DNA of 64,000 nt from an uncultured Paracoccaceae bacterium (GCA_947499725.1 CANMPK010000001.1:806001-870000), one strand, 5' to 3'; counted from the stretch's first letter, positions 38,284 through 47,724 are shown. The notes: generated by a model not told the origin, from the sequence alone. Numbers and translations: made by a program.

Positions 38284-38312
38284 CTTATGTTCATGCCTAT
38301 GGATTAAGTCAA
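38284..38312 (-). promoter_or_regulatory. Probable rplU-rpmA promoter
   Basis: TTGACT, a 17-bp spacer and CATAAG on the minus strand, about 140 bp before the rplU ATG. Confidence 0.6.
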
Positions 38313-38378
38313 CACTTCTTTGCAGCAAAAACGCGAAATACCCCAAATAACATTGGGATTTCCGCCGATTTTTCGCCC

Positions 38379-39230
38379 TTACAGGTCTTCACTTGGCTGC
38401 AAAGTCTCCAAATGCTGGGCCAAAGCATCAAAACGCTCGCCCATAATCGTATAATGTACGGCATTCATCAACTCATAAACCGCCTGCATTTTTGGGTGCT
38501 CCAGCGCCACTGTATAAGCTTCGATCTCATCGCCACTAAACCCTTGATAGGTATAGGCCGCGCCCGCCACAGCAGAGGCCTGCATCGCCAAACGAGTCTC
38601 TGTCTCATTCTCAGCAATCTGCGCCCACAACATGCCTTCGTCCAAACCTTGACGGATCACACCAGCCCGCGACGCAGCCACCAAAAACCGCACCTGAATT
38701 TGCTGCACGGCCTTAATGCCCCAACCTTCAGGATCAATCGCCGCATTCATGCGCTGAAAATACGCGATCTTCGGATCACCAGATTTCACCATCTCCGCAA
38801 TGATCTCTTGGCCAGCGATTTCCTTCAGATCGTCATCATCAAAATGCGACAGGTTTTCCGCCTCAACCAACCGCGTCCCCAGATCGCTTTCATAGAAATT
38901 CACCGCATGATCCAGCGCATCCTGATCCAACTTATCTTCAAGCAAATCAACCGCTTGGGTCAGCATACCTTCCACTTCAAAGGTCTCATGCGCTCGTTTC
39001 TGCCAGACCTGACCAAAATCCTGATCTTCCAGCCCCAACATATAAGGCGCGCTTTCCGCCCCTAAGGCGATAGATTTCACCGCCACATCAAATCCGGTGA
39101 TTGTCAGGAAGTTCTCAATATCCGCACGCTCTGCGGCATAGGCCGGCAAAGCCACAAGCCCTAGCCCAACAGCAGCAATGGCAGGTTTCAACGAAGATGT
39201 AACAGCGGAAATGATTGAGAAATGTCCCAT
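38379..39230 (-). CDS. Exported DUF2059-like protein
   Basis: A 283-residue protein with an N-terminal hydrophobic signal (PAIAAVGLGLVALPAYA). The mature, largely helical part contains segments resembling DUF2059 (DHAVNFYESDLGTRLVEAEN). The second half repeats the pattern at lower similarity. The cellular role is unknown, probably periplasmic. It lies alone between rplU and the sugar phosphorylase, divergent from the latter. Confidence 0.65.
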   Translation of the reverse strand: MGHFSIISAVTSSLKPAIAAVGLGLVALPAYAAERADIENFLTITGFDVAVKSIALGAESAPYMLGLEDQDFGQVWQKRAHETFEVEGMLTQAVDLLEDKLDQDALDHAVNFYESDLGTRLVEAENLSHFDDDDLKEIAGQEIIAEMVKSGDPKIAYFQRMNAAIDPEGWGIKAVQQIQVRFLVAASRAGVIRQGLDEGMLWAQIAENETETRLAMQASAVAGAAYTYQGFSGDEIEAYTVALEHPKMQAVYELMNAVHYTIMGERFDALAQHLETLQPSEDL

Positions 39231-39461
39231 CAGCGGCTCCTTTCACGAGGCGTCTTGCAGTTAATGTAGGCACTCAAACCGATCTGACAATTTCTTTCCG
39301 GTTAAGATCTGATCAATTTTCCGCGGGTGACACCGCTGCCCCCCTTCACCAACGCCAAAAAAACAGGCAAAAGCTGCGATAATGCGCTGCCACCTGCAGG
39401 AAACCTGCGTATTTCAGGCAATCCGCTTGAAAATCAGGCGGTTTCAAATTCTGCTGCCCTC

Positions 39462-41210
39462 ATGAGACAGCCAACGACCAATACGTTCCACAAGCGCCTG
39501 ACAACGCTTATCCAGCAAATCTATCCAGAGCTTGATGAGAACATCCTCTCAAGCAAAATCGTCGAAGCCTTTTGGCCAGATGACACCTCGCCGCGCAAAC
39601 GCGGCCGCGTGCCGTCCAACAACCTTTGGACAGAAGAAGACGCGCTGCTCATCACCTACGGCAACTCCATCAAAGATGGCGTTCATAAACCGCTTGATCT
39701 GCTGCATGACTTTCTCATCCGCCGCCTTAAAGGTGCCGTGAACAGCGTTCATATCCTTCCATTTTTTCCGTTTACGTCAGACGATGGCTTTGCCGTATCA
39801 GACTTCCGAACCGTAAACCCACAGCTCGGCGATTGGCCCGATATCAACCGCATCAGCCAAGATTTCACCCTAATGTCGGATTTGGTGCTCAACCACGTCT
39901 CAAGCCAAGGCACATGGTTTAACAGCTACCGCCAAGGCCAAGAACCCTATAACAAATTCTTCTTTGAAGCCTCACCCGAGGATGATCTCAGCCAAGTGGT
40001 CCGCCCACGCACCACGCCGCTTCTGCAAGAGGTCGAAACCAGCGAAGGCACGCGCCACGTCTGGTGTACCTTTAGCCATGATCAAATCGATCTGGACTTC
40101 CGCAATCCCGAAGTCCTACTCGAATTCCTGCGCATCATCCGCCTGCACGTCGACAACGGCGTGCGCATCATTCGCCTGGATGCGGTGGCTTTCCTGTGGA
40201 AAGACGTGAACACCACGTCCATCCACCTGCCCCAAACCCACGCCATCGTACAATTGATGCGCGTGCTCTGTGACTACGCCGAAGAAGAGGTGATCTTGCT
40301 CACCGAAACCAACGTACCAAAGGCCGAAAACCTCAGCTACTTCGGCAATCGCAACGAAGCCCACGCCATCTATAATTTCCCGCTGCCGCCATTGGTGCTG
40401 CACGCGGTTATGTCTGGCTCAGCCGACTATCTGCGCCGCTGGCAAAGCGGCATGCCGCCCGCCCAGCTCGGCTGCGCCTACCTAAACTTCACCGCCAGCC
40501 ACGACGGTATCGGCATGCGCCCGGCCGAGGGCATCCTGCCCCAAGAAGAACAAGCCAAGATGATCGACACGATCAAAGGCATCGGCGGCATGGTCTCCAT
40601 GCGCGCCCTTCCAGACGGCGGCGAGGCCCCTTACGAAATCAACACAACCTTCTACGACGCCACCAGCCGCACCTTTGACGGCGCGGATGACTTCCATTTC
40701 GAACGCTTCATGTGCTCGCAAACCATTGTAATGTCACTAGAAGGCATTCCAGCCTTCTACATCCATTCTATGCTGGCCACGCCGAATGACCACGAACAGG
40801 TCAAACGCCGTGGCATGAACCGCGGCATCAACCGTCACCGCTGGGATTACCCGACCCTCAACGCGCTGCTCGACGATCCAGAAAGCCCACAGGCCCGCGT
40901 TATGGGCGCCCTATCAAACCGCCTGAAAGTGCGCAGCCAACAGCCCGCCTTCCACCCGAACGCCACGCAATTCACCATTCCCTTGGAAAACGAGGTCTTC
41001 GGCGTCTGGCGTCAAAGCATCGACCGCAGCCAATCCATCTTTGCGCTGCACAATGTCAGCAACAAAGAGGTTCAAATCGCCCATATGTCGATGAACCTGA
41101 TCGATGATGAAACATGGATCGACCTGCTGACCGGCGAAGAAATCGACATGAACAACGACGCGGTCACCCTAGCGCCGTATCAATGCGTCTGGATCACCAA
41201 CCGCGCCTGA
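39462..41210 (+). CDS. GH13_18 sugar phosphorylase, probably glucosylglycerate phosphorylase
   Basis: About 582 residues of the sucrose-phosphorylase family. Landmarks are VHILPFFPFTSDDGFAVSD, the nucleophile Asp in RIIRLDAVAFLWK, the acid/base Glu in VILLTETNVP and the late NFTASHDGIGMRP. The enzyme cleaves a glucoside with phosphate to give glucose 1-phosphate. Nearby GpgS-like and GpgP-like genes point to 2-O-glucosylglycerate as substrate rather than sucrose. The start is unsure: the frame is open from 39327, and no clear ribosome binding site precedes the ATG at 39462, chosen for length and homology. Confidence 0.85.
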   Translation: MRQPTTNTFHKRLTTLIQQIYPELDENILSSKIVEAFWPDDTSPRKRGRVPSNNLWTEEDALLITYGNSIKDGVHKPLDLLHDFLIRRLKGAVNSVHILPFFPFTSDDGFAVSDFRTVNPQLGDWPDINRISQDFTLMSDLVLNHVSSQGTWFNSYRQGQEPYNKFFFEASPEDDLSQVVRPRTTPLLQEVETSEGTRHVWCTFSHDQIDLDFRNPEVLLEFLRIIRLHVDNGVRIIRLDAVAFLWKDVNTTSIHLPQTHAIVQLMRVLCDYAEEEVILLTETNVPKAENLSYFGNRNEAHAIYNFPLPPLVLHAVMSGSADYLRRWQSGMPPAQLGCAYLNFTASHDGIGMRPAEGILPQEEQAKMIDTIKGIGGMVSMRALPDGGEAPYEINTTFYDATSRTFDGADDFHFERFMCSQTIVMSLEGIPAFYIHSMLATPNDHEQVKRRGMNRGINRHRWDYPTLNALLDDPESPQARVMGALSNRLKVRSQQPAFHPNATQFTIPLENEVFGVWRQSIDRSQSIFALHNVSNKEVQIAHMSMNLIDDETWIDLLTGEEIDMNNDAVTLAPYQCVWITNRA

Positions 41211-41265
41211 TGAAAACAATCATTGGGCGCCATGCGCCCAATGCCCCCGCTCTGGCAAGAAATTG

Positions 41266-41967
41266 TTAGGGAATTTGCACAATATAGGTCGGCTGACAGG
41301 CCTCAGCCTCTGGCGTTTCAACGCAAGCCTCAACCAATCCCAGATAATAATCAAAGAACGGAATATTCGGCGTCTCAATCAGTTTCGCGCCTTCCAACAT
41401 GCTCCAAGCCTGCTCAGGCTCCGCTGAATGCACCGCCGCGAAAGCCATCGCCAGCAAAGCCCGCTTGCGATCATGCGCCGCCGCAGTCACGTAAAAGTCG
41501 TTCGCGGCCGCACGAAAAGCCGTAAGGTATTCCTCATTTCCAAAGGTATTCTCTGGATCGAAAAAATAACCACTTTGCAACAAGTTAAACAGCTCAACCT
41601 CACCTGAAGCATTAAACTTTTTCTCGATCAGGTAAGCACGATAATACCGCGAGGCACCCTGCGCCGCGATATACCAATCTTCCTGCACCATCTGGCGCGC
41701 CTGCTGCTGCTCGTCTTCGCTAAACCTGCGATACACCGGAAAATCAGCGCGTTCGCACACCGGCAAACGCGTCACAAAATCACAAGAGCTGATCCGCCGC
41801 AGGCTCATCTCTACATTTGGCGAGCCATAAGAACAGGAAGACGTCTGCACCACCTCAACAGCCGGCCCGCCAATCGGGCAGTCAATCGTCGTGTGAACCG
41901 GCTCCCCAGCCAGCACAGCCGACGACAAGGCCACAAACCCCGTCAAGCACGCCGTCACAAAGCGCAT
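41266..41967 (-). CDS. Exported cysteine-containing protein, unknown
   Basis: A 233-residue protein I do not recognise. A signal peptide (FVTACLTGFVALSSAVLA) precedes a mature region with several cysteines (TIDCPIGGP, TSSCSYG, ISSCDF, LPVCERA, ACVETPEAEACQP), suggesting disulfides in the periplasm. The C-terminal half looks helical, perhaps TPR/Sel1-like (ALLAMAFAAVHSAEPEQAW). It begins 3 bp after the GpgS-like stop, so it is very likely in that operon. Confidence 0.75.
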   Translation of the reverse strand: MRFVTACLTGFVALSSAVLAGEPVHTTIDCPIGGPAVEVVQTSSCSYGSPNVEMSLRRISSCDFVTRLPVCERADFPVYRRFSEDEQQQARQMVQEDWYIAAQGASRYYRAYLIEKKFNASGEVELFNLLQSGYFFDPENTFGNEEYLTAFRAAANDFYVTAAAHDRKRALLAMAFAAVHSAEPEQAWSMLEGAKLIETPNIPFFDYYLGLVEACVETPEAEACQPTYIVQIP

Positions 41968-41970
41968 AGC

Positions 41971-43188
41971 TTAATACTCCGCCTCATCCGCCTTCGCGGC
42001 AGCGGCCATATCCGAAATAAAGGTGGGATCCGCGGAATGCACACGGTTCCAGGTCGGAATAAACGGCGTCTCATGTGGGTTATCCAAGAAGATCTGCCCC
42101 GCACGTACGATATTCTCAGCAAACAGCTCAATCGTTGTTTCTTCTGTGTGGCGATCGATCGACAAGCCGTTCATTTTGGCATCGTTATAATAGGCCTCCA
42201 GCAGGTCCAACGCGCTGCGATAATAAGTGGCCTTCAAGGTGCGGAACACATTGGGCGTAAACACCGTGCCATCCGCCGCCAGTTTGCGGAAAATCGCCTT
42301 GCAAATATCCGTCGACATGCGGTTCAAACCGGCATTGGCCTCTTCTGGGCTCAGCTGCTGGTGCTTGTGATCATAGGCATCTGAAATCTCGACCTGACAC
42401 ACAGCCTTCGGCGCCAAATTCCGCCAAGCCTCTGATAGTACACCGATTTCCAAGCCCCAGTCCGAGGGAATCCGCAGATCCGGCAAGATCGAGGTGCGCA
42501 TCGCAAACTCACCTGACAGCGGATAGCGGAAGCTGCGCAGGTAATCGATGTAATCGCGGCTGCCAATCACACGGTTCAGCGCAATCAAAAGCGGGCTCAT
42601 TAACAGACGCGTCACGCGGCCATTGATCTTGCCATCCCCAATGCGCGGGTAAAACCCTTTGGACACCTGATACGGAAAGGTTGGGTTCGCCATCGGATAG
42701 ACCAGTCGCGCCAGCATCTCTTTGTCATAGGTCAGAATATCGCAATCATGAATCGCCATCACCGAGCTATCGGCGCAGCCCATCAAATACCCCAGCGAAG
42801 ACCAAACGTTCTTGCCCTTGCCCTGTTCTTTCGGCGCCAAGCCATTCTCACGCAGCCGCTGCCCTAAGGCCAACATGCGCGGACTGTCGTTCCAGATCAC
42901 GATGTGGTTCTGGTTCAACCCTTTGAAAAACTCTTTAGCGTGCTTGTATTGCGCTTCATTGGCCGCATCCAAACCGATGATGATCCGGTGCAGGTATTCC
43001 ACCTTGCTCAGCTCTTTCAGAATATTGGGCATCGCCTGCCCTTCCAGCTCTGAATACAGGCACGGCAAAATCAGAGAAATCTTCCGCGTTTCCGCGAAGA
43101 CCGACAGCTCATGCTCCATCTCTTCAACACTTCGGGTGCGCAGATTGTGCAGCGTCGTGATGTTCCCGTTTTGATGAAAATCAGCCAT
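41971..43188 (-). CDS. gpgS: Glucosyl-3-phosphoglycerate synthase-like glycosyltransferase
   Basis: A 405-residue cytoplasmic GT-A glycosyltransferase of the GpgS group (GT81-like). It should join NDP-glucose with 3-phosphoglycerate. Visible features are ISLILPCLYSELEGQ, the NDP-sugar/metal DXD-type AIHDCDILTYD, SKGFYPRIGDGKINGRVTRL and SDWGLEIGVLSEAW, as in GpgS enzymes. A mannosyl-3-phosphoglycerate synthase activity is the main alternative. It lies 18 bp after the phosphatase gene. Confidence 0.82.
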   Translation of the reverse strand: MADFHQNGNITTLHNLRTRSVEEMEHELSVFAETRKISLILPCLYSELEGQAMPNILKELSKVEYLHRIIIGLDAANEAQYKHAKEFFKGLNQNHIVIWNDSPRMLALGQRLRENGLAPKEQGKGKNVWSSLGYLMGCADSSVMAIHDCDILTYDKEMLARLVYPMANPTFPYQVSKGFYPRIGDGKINGRVTRLLMSPLLIALNRVIGSRDYIDYLRSFRYPLSGEFAMRTSILPDLRIPSDWGLEIGVLSEAWRNLAPKAVCQVEISDAYDHKHQQLSPEEANAGLNRMSTDICKAIFRKLAADGTVFTPNVFRTLKATYYRSALDLLEAYYNDAKMNGLSIDRHTEETTIELFAENIVRAGQIFLDNPHETPFIPTWNRVHSADPTFISDMAAAAKADEAEY

Positions 43189-43206
43189 TAACTTTGAGTT
43201 CCTATG

Positions 43207-43986
43207 TCAGTGTCGCGTACTCAGCAGATCAAGTATCGCTTCATTCCAGCCTTTCGGGCCGGGTTTCTTAGTTCGGACAATCCGGCCAATCTCTTCGCCA
43301 GGCAGCTCTTGCAGCCCTTTGCCATGTGGATTGGCCACGATAATCCCTATATCCGCCTCTTGCAGCATGGCAATGTCATTGGGCGCATCCCCCAAGGCCA
43401 CGCTCATCAGCGGAGAAAATTCTTTTGTCAGATGGCGCATCTGATCGACCTTATTGCCCCCAAAAGACAGCGTCAGAAAACGCCCGCCTTGCTGGGCAAT
43501 CAGCCCCTTTTGGTTCAGCGCGACCATAAAGGCTTGCTTGCCCTCCTCGTCGCCACTCCATAAGCCCGGTTCAGAAAAAGACCGCGCACAGGCCAGCACA
43601 GCCGCCTCAGGATCAAGCCCGGTGACTTTCGCGACCCCTTCCGGCCCCATGTCATTAAATCCACGAAACTGCGCCCGTAAGTCTGCGGGCACATCATCCA
43701 ACGCCGCCAGCAACTCCGCATAACGTCCGCCACCTTCAATCGCTGATACATGCGCAGGCAAAACACCGGCGCCATTTTCAACAATGGCAGGCCAATCATC
43801 TAAGCCAAGCTCGGCACGCAAGGCGCTGATTTCAGGGGCTGTTTTACTGCTCGCCAGCACAACACCCGCCTTGATCCGTTTTAGCGCATGCAGCGCCGGT
43901 TGCGCGGCCTCCCACCGATAGGTCAGATGATCAATCAACGTTCCGTCGAGGTCAGTGAAAACCAAAATGGGCATACTCGGTGTCAT
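43207..43986 (-). CDS. HAD phosphatase, mannosyl/glucosyl-3-phosphoglycerate phosphatase family
   Basis: A 259-residue HAD phosphatase of the COG3769 type. Motif I is FTDLDGTLID, motif II VLASSKTAPE, and motif III/IV LSFGGNKVDQM with ALGDAPNDIAML. These fit enzymes that remove the 3-phosphate from mannosyl- or glucosyl-3-phosphoglycerate. Being first in the operon with a GpgS-like transferase supports glucosylglycerate synthesis as a compatible solute. Confidence 0.85.
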   Translation of the reverse strand: MTPSMPILVFTDLDGTLIDHLTYRWEAAQPALHALKRIKAGVVLASSKTAPEISALRAELGLDDWPAIVENGAGVLPAHVSAIEGGGRYAELLAALDDVPADLRAQFRGFNDMGPEGVAKVTGLDPEAAVLACARSFSEPGLWSGDEEGKQAFMVALNQKGLIAQQGGRFLTLSFGGNKVDQMRHLTKEFSPLMSVALGDAPNDIAMLQEADIGIIVANPHGKGLQELPGEEIGRIVRTKKPGPKGWNEAILDLLSTRH

Positions 43987-44210
43987 AGGAAAACTATGAA
44001 AGAGCCCCCCTAGATGCTCAAGAATTCAGCAGCGCATTTGGAACAATTCCGATAACGCCAAACTCAACCGTCTATTTTTTAATCAATCGCCCAGTTTTAA
44101 ATCACACCCAGTCACGCCATCAGAACTGCAAAGCGCAACACCACCAAAACCAGCGCGCAAAACGGACATGTTTCAGAATGGGGTACTTTGAAAATTTTGG
44201 CGGGGGAGCT

Positions 44211-44300
44211 TGGCGGAGAGACAGGGATTCGAACCCTGGGTCCCCGTGAAGGGACAACGGTTTTCGAGACCGCCCCGTTCGACCACTCCGGCACCTCTCC
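44211..44300 (-). tRNA. tRNA-Ser (CGA)
   Basis: A 90-nt gene with encoded CCA. Acceptor GGAGAGG pairs with TCTCTCC; the long variable arm is typical of serine tRNAs. The anticodon loop is CTCGAAA, giving anticodon CGA. T-arm CAGGGTTCGAATCCCTG is present. Confidence 0.95.
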
Positions 44301-44310
44301 AATAGAGGAT

Positions 44311-44339
44311 CACCTAGAAAATTTACAAACCCGCTTCAA
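44311..44339 (-). promoter_or_regulatory. Possible tRNA-Ser promoter
   Basis: TTGAAG, a 17-bp spacer and TAGGTG on the minus strand, just upstream of the tRNA. Confidence 0.45.
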
Positions 44340-44547
44340 GCGGAAAATCGCGCTGCGCGGCAGCCGGCTGCAAAATGCAAAAGCACCTAAACACGGGGAG
44401 CAAAAGCAACATAATCCAAATGTACATTTCAGCGAGTCGAATGTACCAATTGCCACATTTCTGAAAAGTTAACGCGCACCGTACGCAGGCAACGCGTTTC
44501 GCGGCGAAACCAATCGGATGATTTGATTTTGAAAGAAGAAGGGAAAG

Positions 44548-44624
44548 TGGCGCGGTTGACGGGGCTCGAACCCGCGACCCCCGGCGTGACAGGCCGGTAC
44601 TCTAACCAGCTGAGCTACAACCGC
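44548..44624 (-). tRNA. tRNA-Asp (GTC), copy 2 of tandem
   Basis: A 77-nt gene with encoded CCA. Acceptor GCGGTTG/CAACCGC, anticodon loop CTGTCAC, T-arm with GGTTCGAGCC. It differs from the next copy only at one D-arm base (AGCTGG here, AGTTGG in the other). Confidence 0.96.
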
Positions 44625-44674
44625 GCATCGATCTTACGATCTTTCCACCCTACCTGGGTCAGGGACATTCAGAG

Positions 44675-44751
44675 TGGCGCGGTTGACGGGGCTCGAACCC
44701 GCGACCCCCGGCGTGACAGGCCGGTACTCTAACCAACTGAGCTACAACCGC
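44675..44751 (-). tRNA. tRNA-Asp (GTC), copy 1 of tandem
   Basis: A 77-nt gene with CCA and anticodon GTC, 50 bp upstream (in transcription) of the second copy, probably one transcript. Confidence 0.96.
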
Positions 44752-44798
44752 TCTCTGAAGTCTACCGCGTCGATGTTGCCATCGCTGCGGTGAGCTGT

Positions 44799-44827
44799 GG
44801 TTTATGCTTAGGGGCGCGCATCGTCAA
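44799..44827 (-). promoter_or_regulatory. Promoter of the tandem tRNA-Asp genes
   Basis: TTGACG, a 17-bp spacer and TAAACC on the minus strand, about 48 bp before the first tRNA-Asp. The rest of the 302-bp gap 44752-45053 is AT-rich with long A and T runs and holds no gene. Confidence 0.6.
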
Positions 44828-45011
44828 GCGGTTTAGAGCGACTTCTTTGCATTTTTTTTACATCACTCAAAATCGCCAATAAACATTGGGGTTTCAGCGC
44901 AAAAAATTTCTATTCTCAAGCAAGATCAAGGCGTTCCACCCCGTAAAACCTGCAAAAAACCCAACAAAATAAGGGGATTTCATTTTTTTTGAAAAATCCG
45001 TTTTTTGGGGC

Positions 45012-45040
45012 TTGCGCTTTGCCAGCCGGAAAGACTAAAA
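45012..45040 (+). promoter_or_regulatory. tRNA-Val promoter
   Basis: TTGCGC, a 17-bp spacer and CTAAAA, 13 bp before the mature tRNA 5' end. Confidence 0.6.
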
Positions 45041-45053
45041 CCCGCCACACATC

Positions 45054-45129
<76 letters not shown>

Positions 45130-45287
45130 TTCCCCCTCTACATTCGATAAATACATAAAATCGACGGCAGTTTTGCCTGCAAACTTCCTTGTATTTGTCT
45201 TGGTTTGTCTCAGAGATTAACCGTTTTTGCCCAATTTCCTTGGCACATTCTCTGTAAATCACAGTGTGTCAGCCAAGGATTCCAGCC

Positions 45288-45464
45288 ATGCACTTTCGCT
45301 ACAACCAATTCCTGCGCCCTGCCCAGCCCGTGCGCCACATGAAATTGTTTGAATTGATCCGTCAGGACAATCAGACCAAACAGGCGCAAGTGAATGCGCA
45401 CGGCGTTCAGCACGCCGCGATGGAAGATTTCCGCGCCATGGCCTGTGCGTCTCTGACGCGCTAG
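45288..45464 (+). CDS. Possible small protein, unknown
   Basis: A 58-residue frame starting MHFRYNQFLRPAQPVRHM, with AAGGA about 8 bp before its ATG. The body is charged and helical (KLFELIRQDNQTKQAQV). It is convergent with rlmE. I do not recognise a family; coding status is likely but unproven. Confidence 0.4.
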   Translation: MHFRYNQFLRPAQPVRHMKLFELIRQDNQTKQAQVNAHGVQHAAMEDFRAMACASLTR

Positions 45465-45482
45465 TTATTTGAAAACAATCGT

Positions 45483-46190
45483 TTAGCCGCGGAACCCCGT
45501 GGCCACGACGAACTTCTCAGACGAATCTGATCGCGAGCTTGGTGGCTTGTAATTCGCCACTTTGGTGAATTTCTGCTTCAGCAGTTTCTGCAACTCACCT
45601 TCCGCGCCACCGGCCAAAACCTTGGCCACAAAGGTGCCGCCCTCTTCCAGCACATCAAAAGACAGATAAGCCGCAGCCTCACACAGCGCGATGATACGCA
45701 AGTGGTCGGTTTGTTTGTGCCCAGACGACGCAGCCGCCATGTCAGACATCACCACATCCGCTTTGCCGCCCAGCCAATCTTTGACCTTGATGTCCGCATC
45801 ATCTTCCATGAAATCAAGCTGATGCACCTCTGCGCCCGGCAAAGGCTCTACCTCTTGCAGATCAACGCCCAACACACGGCCAACCTTCTTGCCAGACCGT
45901 TCACCCAGCGCGTTCACGCGTCTTACAGCCACCTGCAGCCAGCCCCCAGGCGCACAGCCCAGATCAAGCACACGCGCACCAGGCACAAGGAAGCGATACT
46001 TCTCATCAATCTCAAGGATCTTAAACGCCGCCCGACCGCGATAGCCTTCGGCCTGCGCGCGCTTCACATAAGGATCATTCAACTGACGCTGCAACCAACG
46101 AGTCGAGCTGATGCTCCGCCCCCGTGCGGTTTTCACTTTCACCGTCAGATCGCGTTGTCCGCGTCCGGATGTGTTTTTCGTTTTCTTCAT
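45483..46190 (-). CDS. rlmE: 23S rRNA (uridine-2'-O-)-methyltransferase
   Basis: A 235-residue RrmJ/FtsJ-type enzyme that methylates U2552 (E. coli numbering) in late 50S assembly. The SAM site is [14 protein letters not shown]. The catalytic K-D-K-E set is visible in [32 protein letters not shown] and the C-terminal [13 protein letters not shown] basic N-terminal tail ([13 protein letters not shown]) is typical of Rhodobacteraceae proteins. It lies 71 bp downstream of ppx. Confidence 0.94.
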   Translation of the reverse strand: MKKTKNTSGRGQRDLTVKVKTARGRSISSTRWLQRQLNDPYVKRAQAEGYRGRAAFKILEIDEKYRFLVPGARVLDLGCAPGGWLQVAVRRVNALGERSGKKVGRVLGVDLQEVEPLPGAEVHQLDFMEDDADIKVKDWLGGKADVVMSDMAAASSGHKQTDHLRIIALCEAAAYLSFDVLEEGGTFVAKVLAGGAEGELQKLLKQKFTKVANYKPPSSRSDSSEKFVVATGFRG

Positions 46191-46261
46191 CGGTTTTCGC
46201 CTTCACGTCGTGATCGCGGCCATGATCAACGTATCATGAACGAGTAAGTGCGCCTTTATAC

Positions 46262-47374
46262 TTAGAAAGGCCCATCTTCCAAGACACCATCTGCAGACAT
46301 TTGCGCATAAAGCAGCCCTTCACGCAGTCCACGATCCGCCACAGACAGGCGATCCGTTGGCCAACAGCGCAATAAAGCCTGCAAAATCGCAGAGCCAGAC
46401 ATGATCAACGCATGGCGATCTTGCCCAATCCGCGGATCCTGACGGCGCCCAGATGGGCCAAGCCGCAGGTATTCGTTGATCACGGTGTCAATTTGCTCAG
46501 ACGTCATGCGCAGCCCGTCAACCTTGGTGCGATCGTATCGGCGCAATCCCAAATGGCTGGCCGCAACTGTCGTCACCGTGCCCGAGGTACCCACAATCTG
46601 GAAACCCTCACGCGGTTGCTCGTCTTTGTAAGGCGCAAACTCTGCGAGATTTTCCTCAAAGAACCAGCTCATCAAAGCGAACCGTGCGGCATCATCTTCC
46701 ACATCGTTGAACTGATCGCGCAACGTCGCAACACCAAGCGGCACGGAAATCCAATCCACGACTTTGGCTGCAGGGAATGGCGTATCATAGCTTTCCAACC
46801 CGCGGCGCATACGCATAATCGCCTTCGGGCGTTCGCGCTTTGGAACTTTGGACAGATCGATCCACACCAGTTCCGTAGACCCACCGCCAATATCGACCAC
46901 CAGCAATTGTTCTGTTTTGGTCGACACCAATGGCGCGCAGGAAATCACTGCCAAACGCGCTTCTTCTTCGGCTGGGATGATCTCAAGCTGCAAACCGGTT
47001 TCACGGCGCACCTGCTTTATGAAATCCTTCGCGTTACGCGCACGGCGGCAAGCCTCAGTTGCGACAAGCCGCATATGTTTCACATTATGGCGCTTCAGCT
47101 TCTGCTGGCAGATGCGCAGCGCCTGAATCGTGCGCCGCATAGACCCACGCGACAAACGTCCTGTCTTTTCAAGACCAGAGCCAAGCTGAACAGATTTCGA
47201 AAAGCTATCAACCACATGAAACTGGCTGCCCTTCGGTTGAGCAATCAGCATGCGACAACTGTTTGTACCCAAATCCAGCGCGGCATAAAGCGCACTAGGA
47301 TCGGCATTTTTGGGCGCGGGGCTCTCTACCGGTTTCGGGAATGCGCCCGCACCTTTGGGACGCTTGGGCGCCAT
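46262..47374 (-). CDS. ppx: Ppx/GppA family phosphatase
   Basis: A 370-residue exopolyphosphatase/guanosine pentaphosphatase-family protein with the actin-like ATPase fold: YAALDLGTNSCRMLIA (phosphate-1), VVDIGGGSTELVW (phosphate-2) and QIVGTSGTVTTVAASHLG. The ATG at 47374 is preferred because GGAGGG lies 7 bp before it; another in-frame ATG is at 47389. The choice between polyphosphate and pppGpp as substrate is open. It is paired with rlmE. Confidence 0.9.
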   Translation of the reverse strand: MAPKRPKGAGAFPKPVESPAPKNADPSALYAALDLGTNSCRMLIAQPKGSQFHVVDSFSKSVQLGSGLEKTGRLSRGSMRRTIQALRICQQKLKRHNVKHMRLVATEACRRARNAKDFIKQVRRETGLQLEIIPAEEEARLAVISCAPLVSTKTEQLLVVDIGGGSTELVWIDLSKVPKRERPKAIMRMRRGLESYDTPFPAAKVVDWISVPLGVATLRDQFNDVEDDAARFALMSWFFEENLAEFAPYKDEQPREGFQIVGTSGTVTTVAASHLGLRRYDRTKVDGLRMTSEQIDTVINEYLRLGPSGRRQDPRIGQDRHALIMSGSAILQALLRCWPTDRLSVADRGLREGLLYAQMSADGVLEDGPF

Positions 47375-47672
47375 GTTCACGCCCTCCATTTCAAGTTATG
47401 TTCAGCGTAGTCCCTTGATGATTTTCGCGCAATCCCCTGCCCCTGTCTTCCTGCGGTATTTTCATACAAAGCTTTTTCCGCCCAACCGCAATCGCCTTGC
47501 TGCATTGAGCGTTCTGCGCACAAAGACATTCAAGGAACTGCATTTTTTTCGCGCATCATTTAATTGAATTTTCACCAAACGAGGTTTTGGCGCTTAGCCA
47601 AACCCCATCTTCCTAAGAATCACGAAATCTCGCTTGATAGATTTCAACGCTCAACCAAGCGCTTGAAAACGC

Positions 47673-47708
47673 AAAAGGCCCCGACGATCCGATCGTCAGG
47701 GCCTTTTT
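47673..47708. terminator. Terminator after pgi
   Basis: AAAAGGCCCCGACGATC and GATCGTCAGGGCCTTTT form a long stem flanked by T-runs on both sides, so it can work in both directions. The rest of the gap 47390-47672 shows only a bulged hairpin at about 47585-47606. Confidence 0.85.
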
Positions 47709-47724
47709 CTGTCATCGCAAAACC

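Noticed and set aside
44112-44302. Short open frames over the tRNA-Ser region
   Set aside because: They are translations of a tRNA gene.
44548-44751. Tandem tRNA-Asp copies as a possible integration (att) site
   Set aside because: Both are full-length genes 50 bp apart with no integrase, partial copy or foreign DNA between; simple gene duplication explains them.
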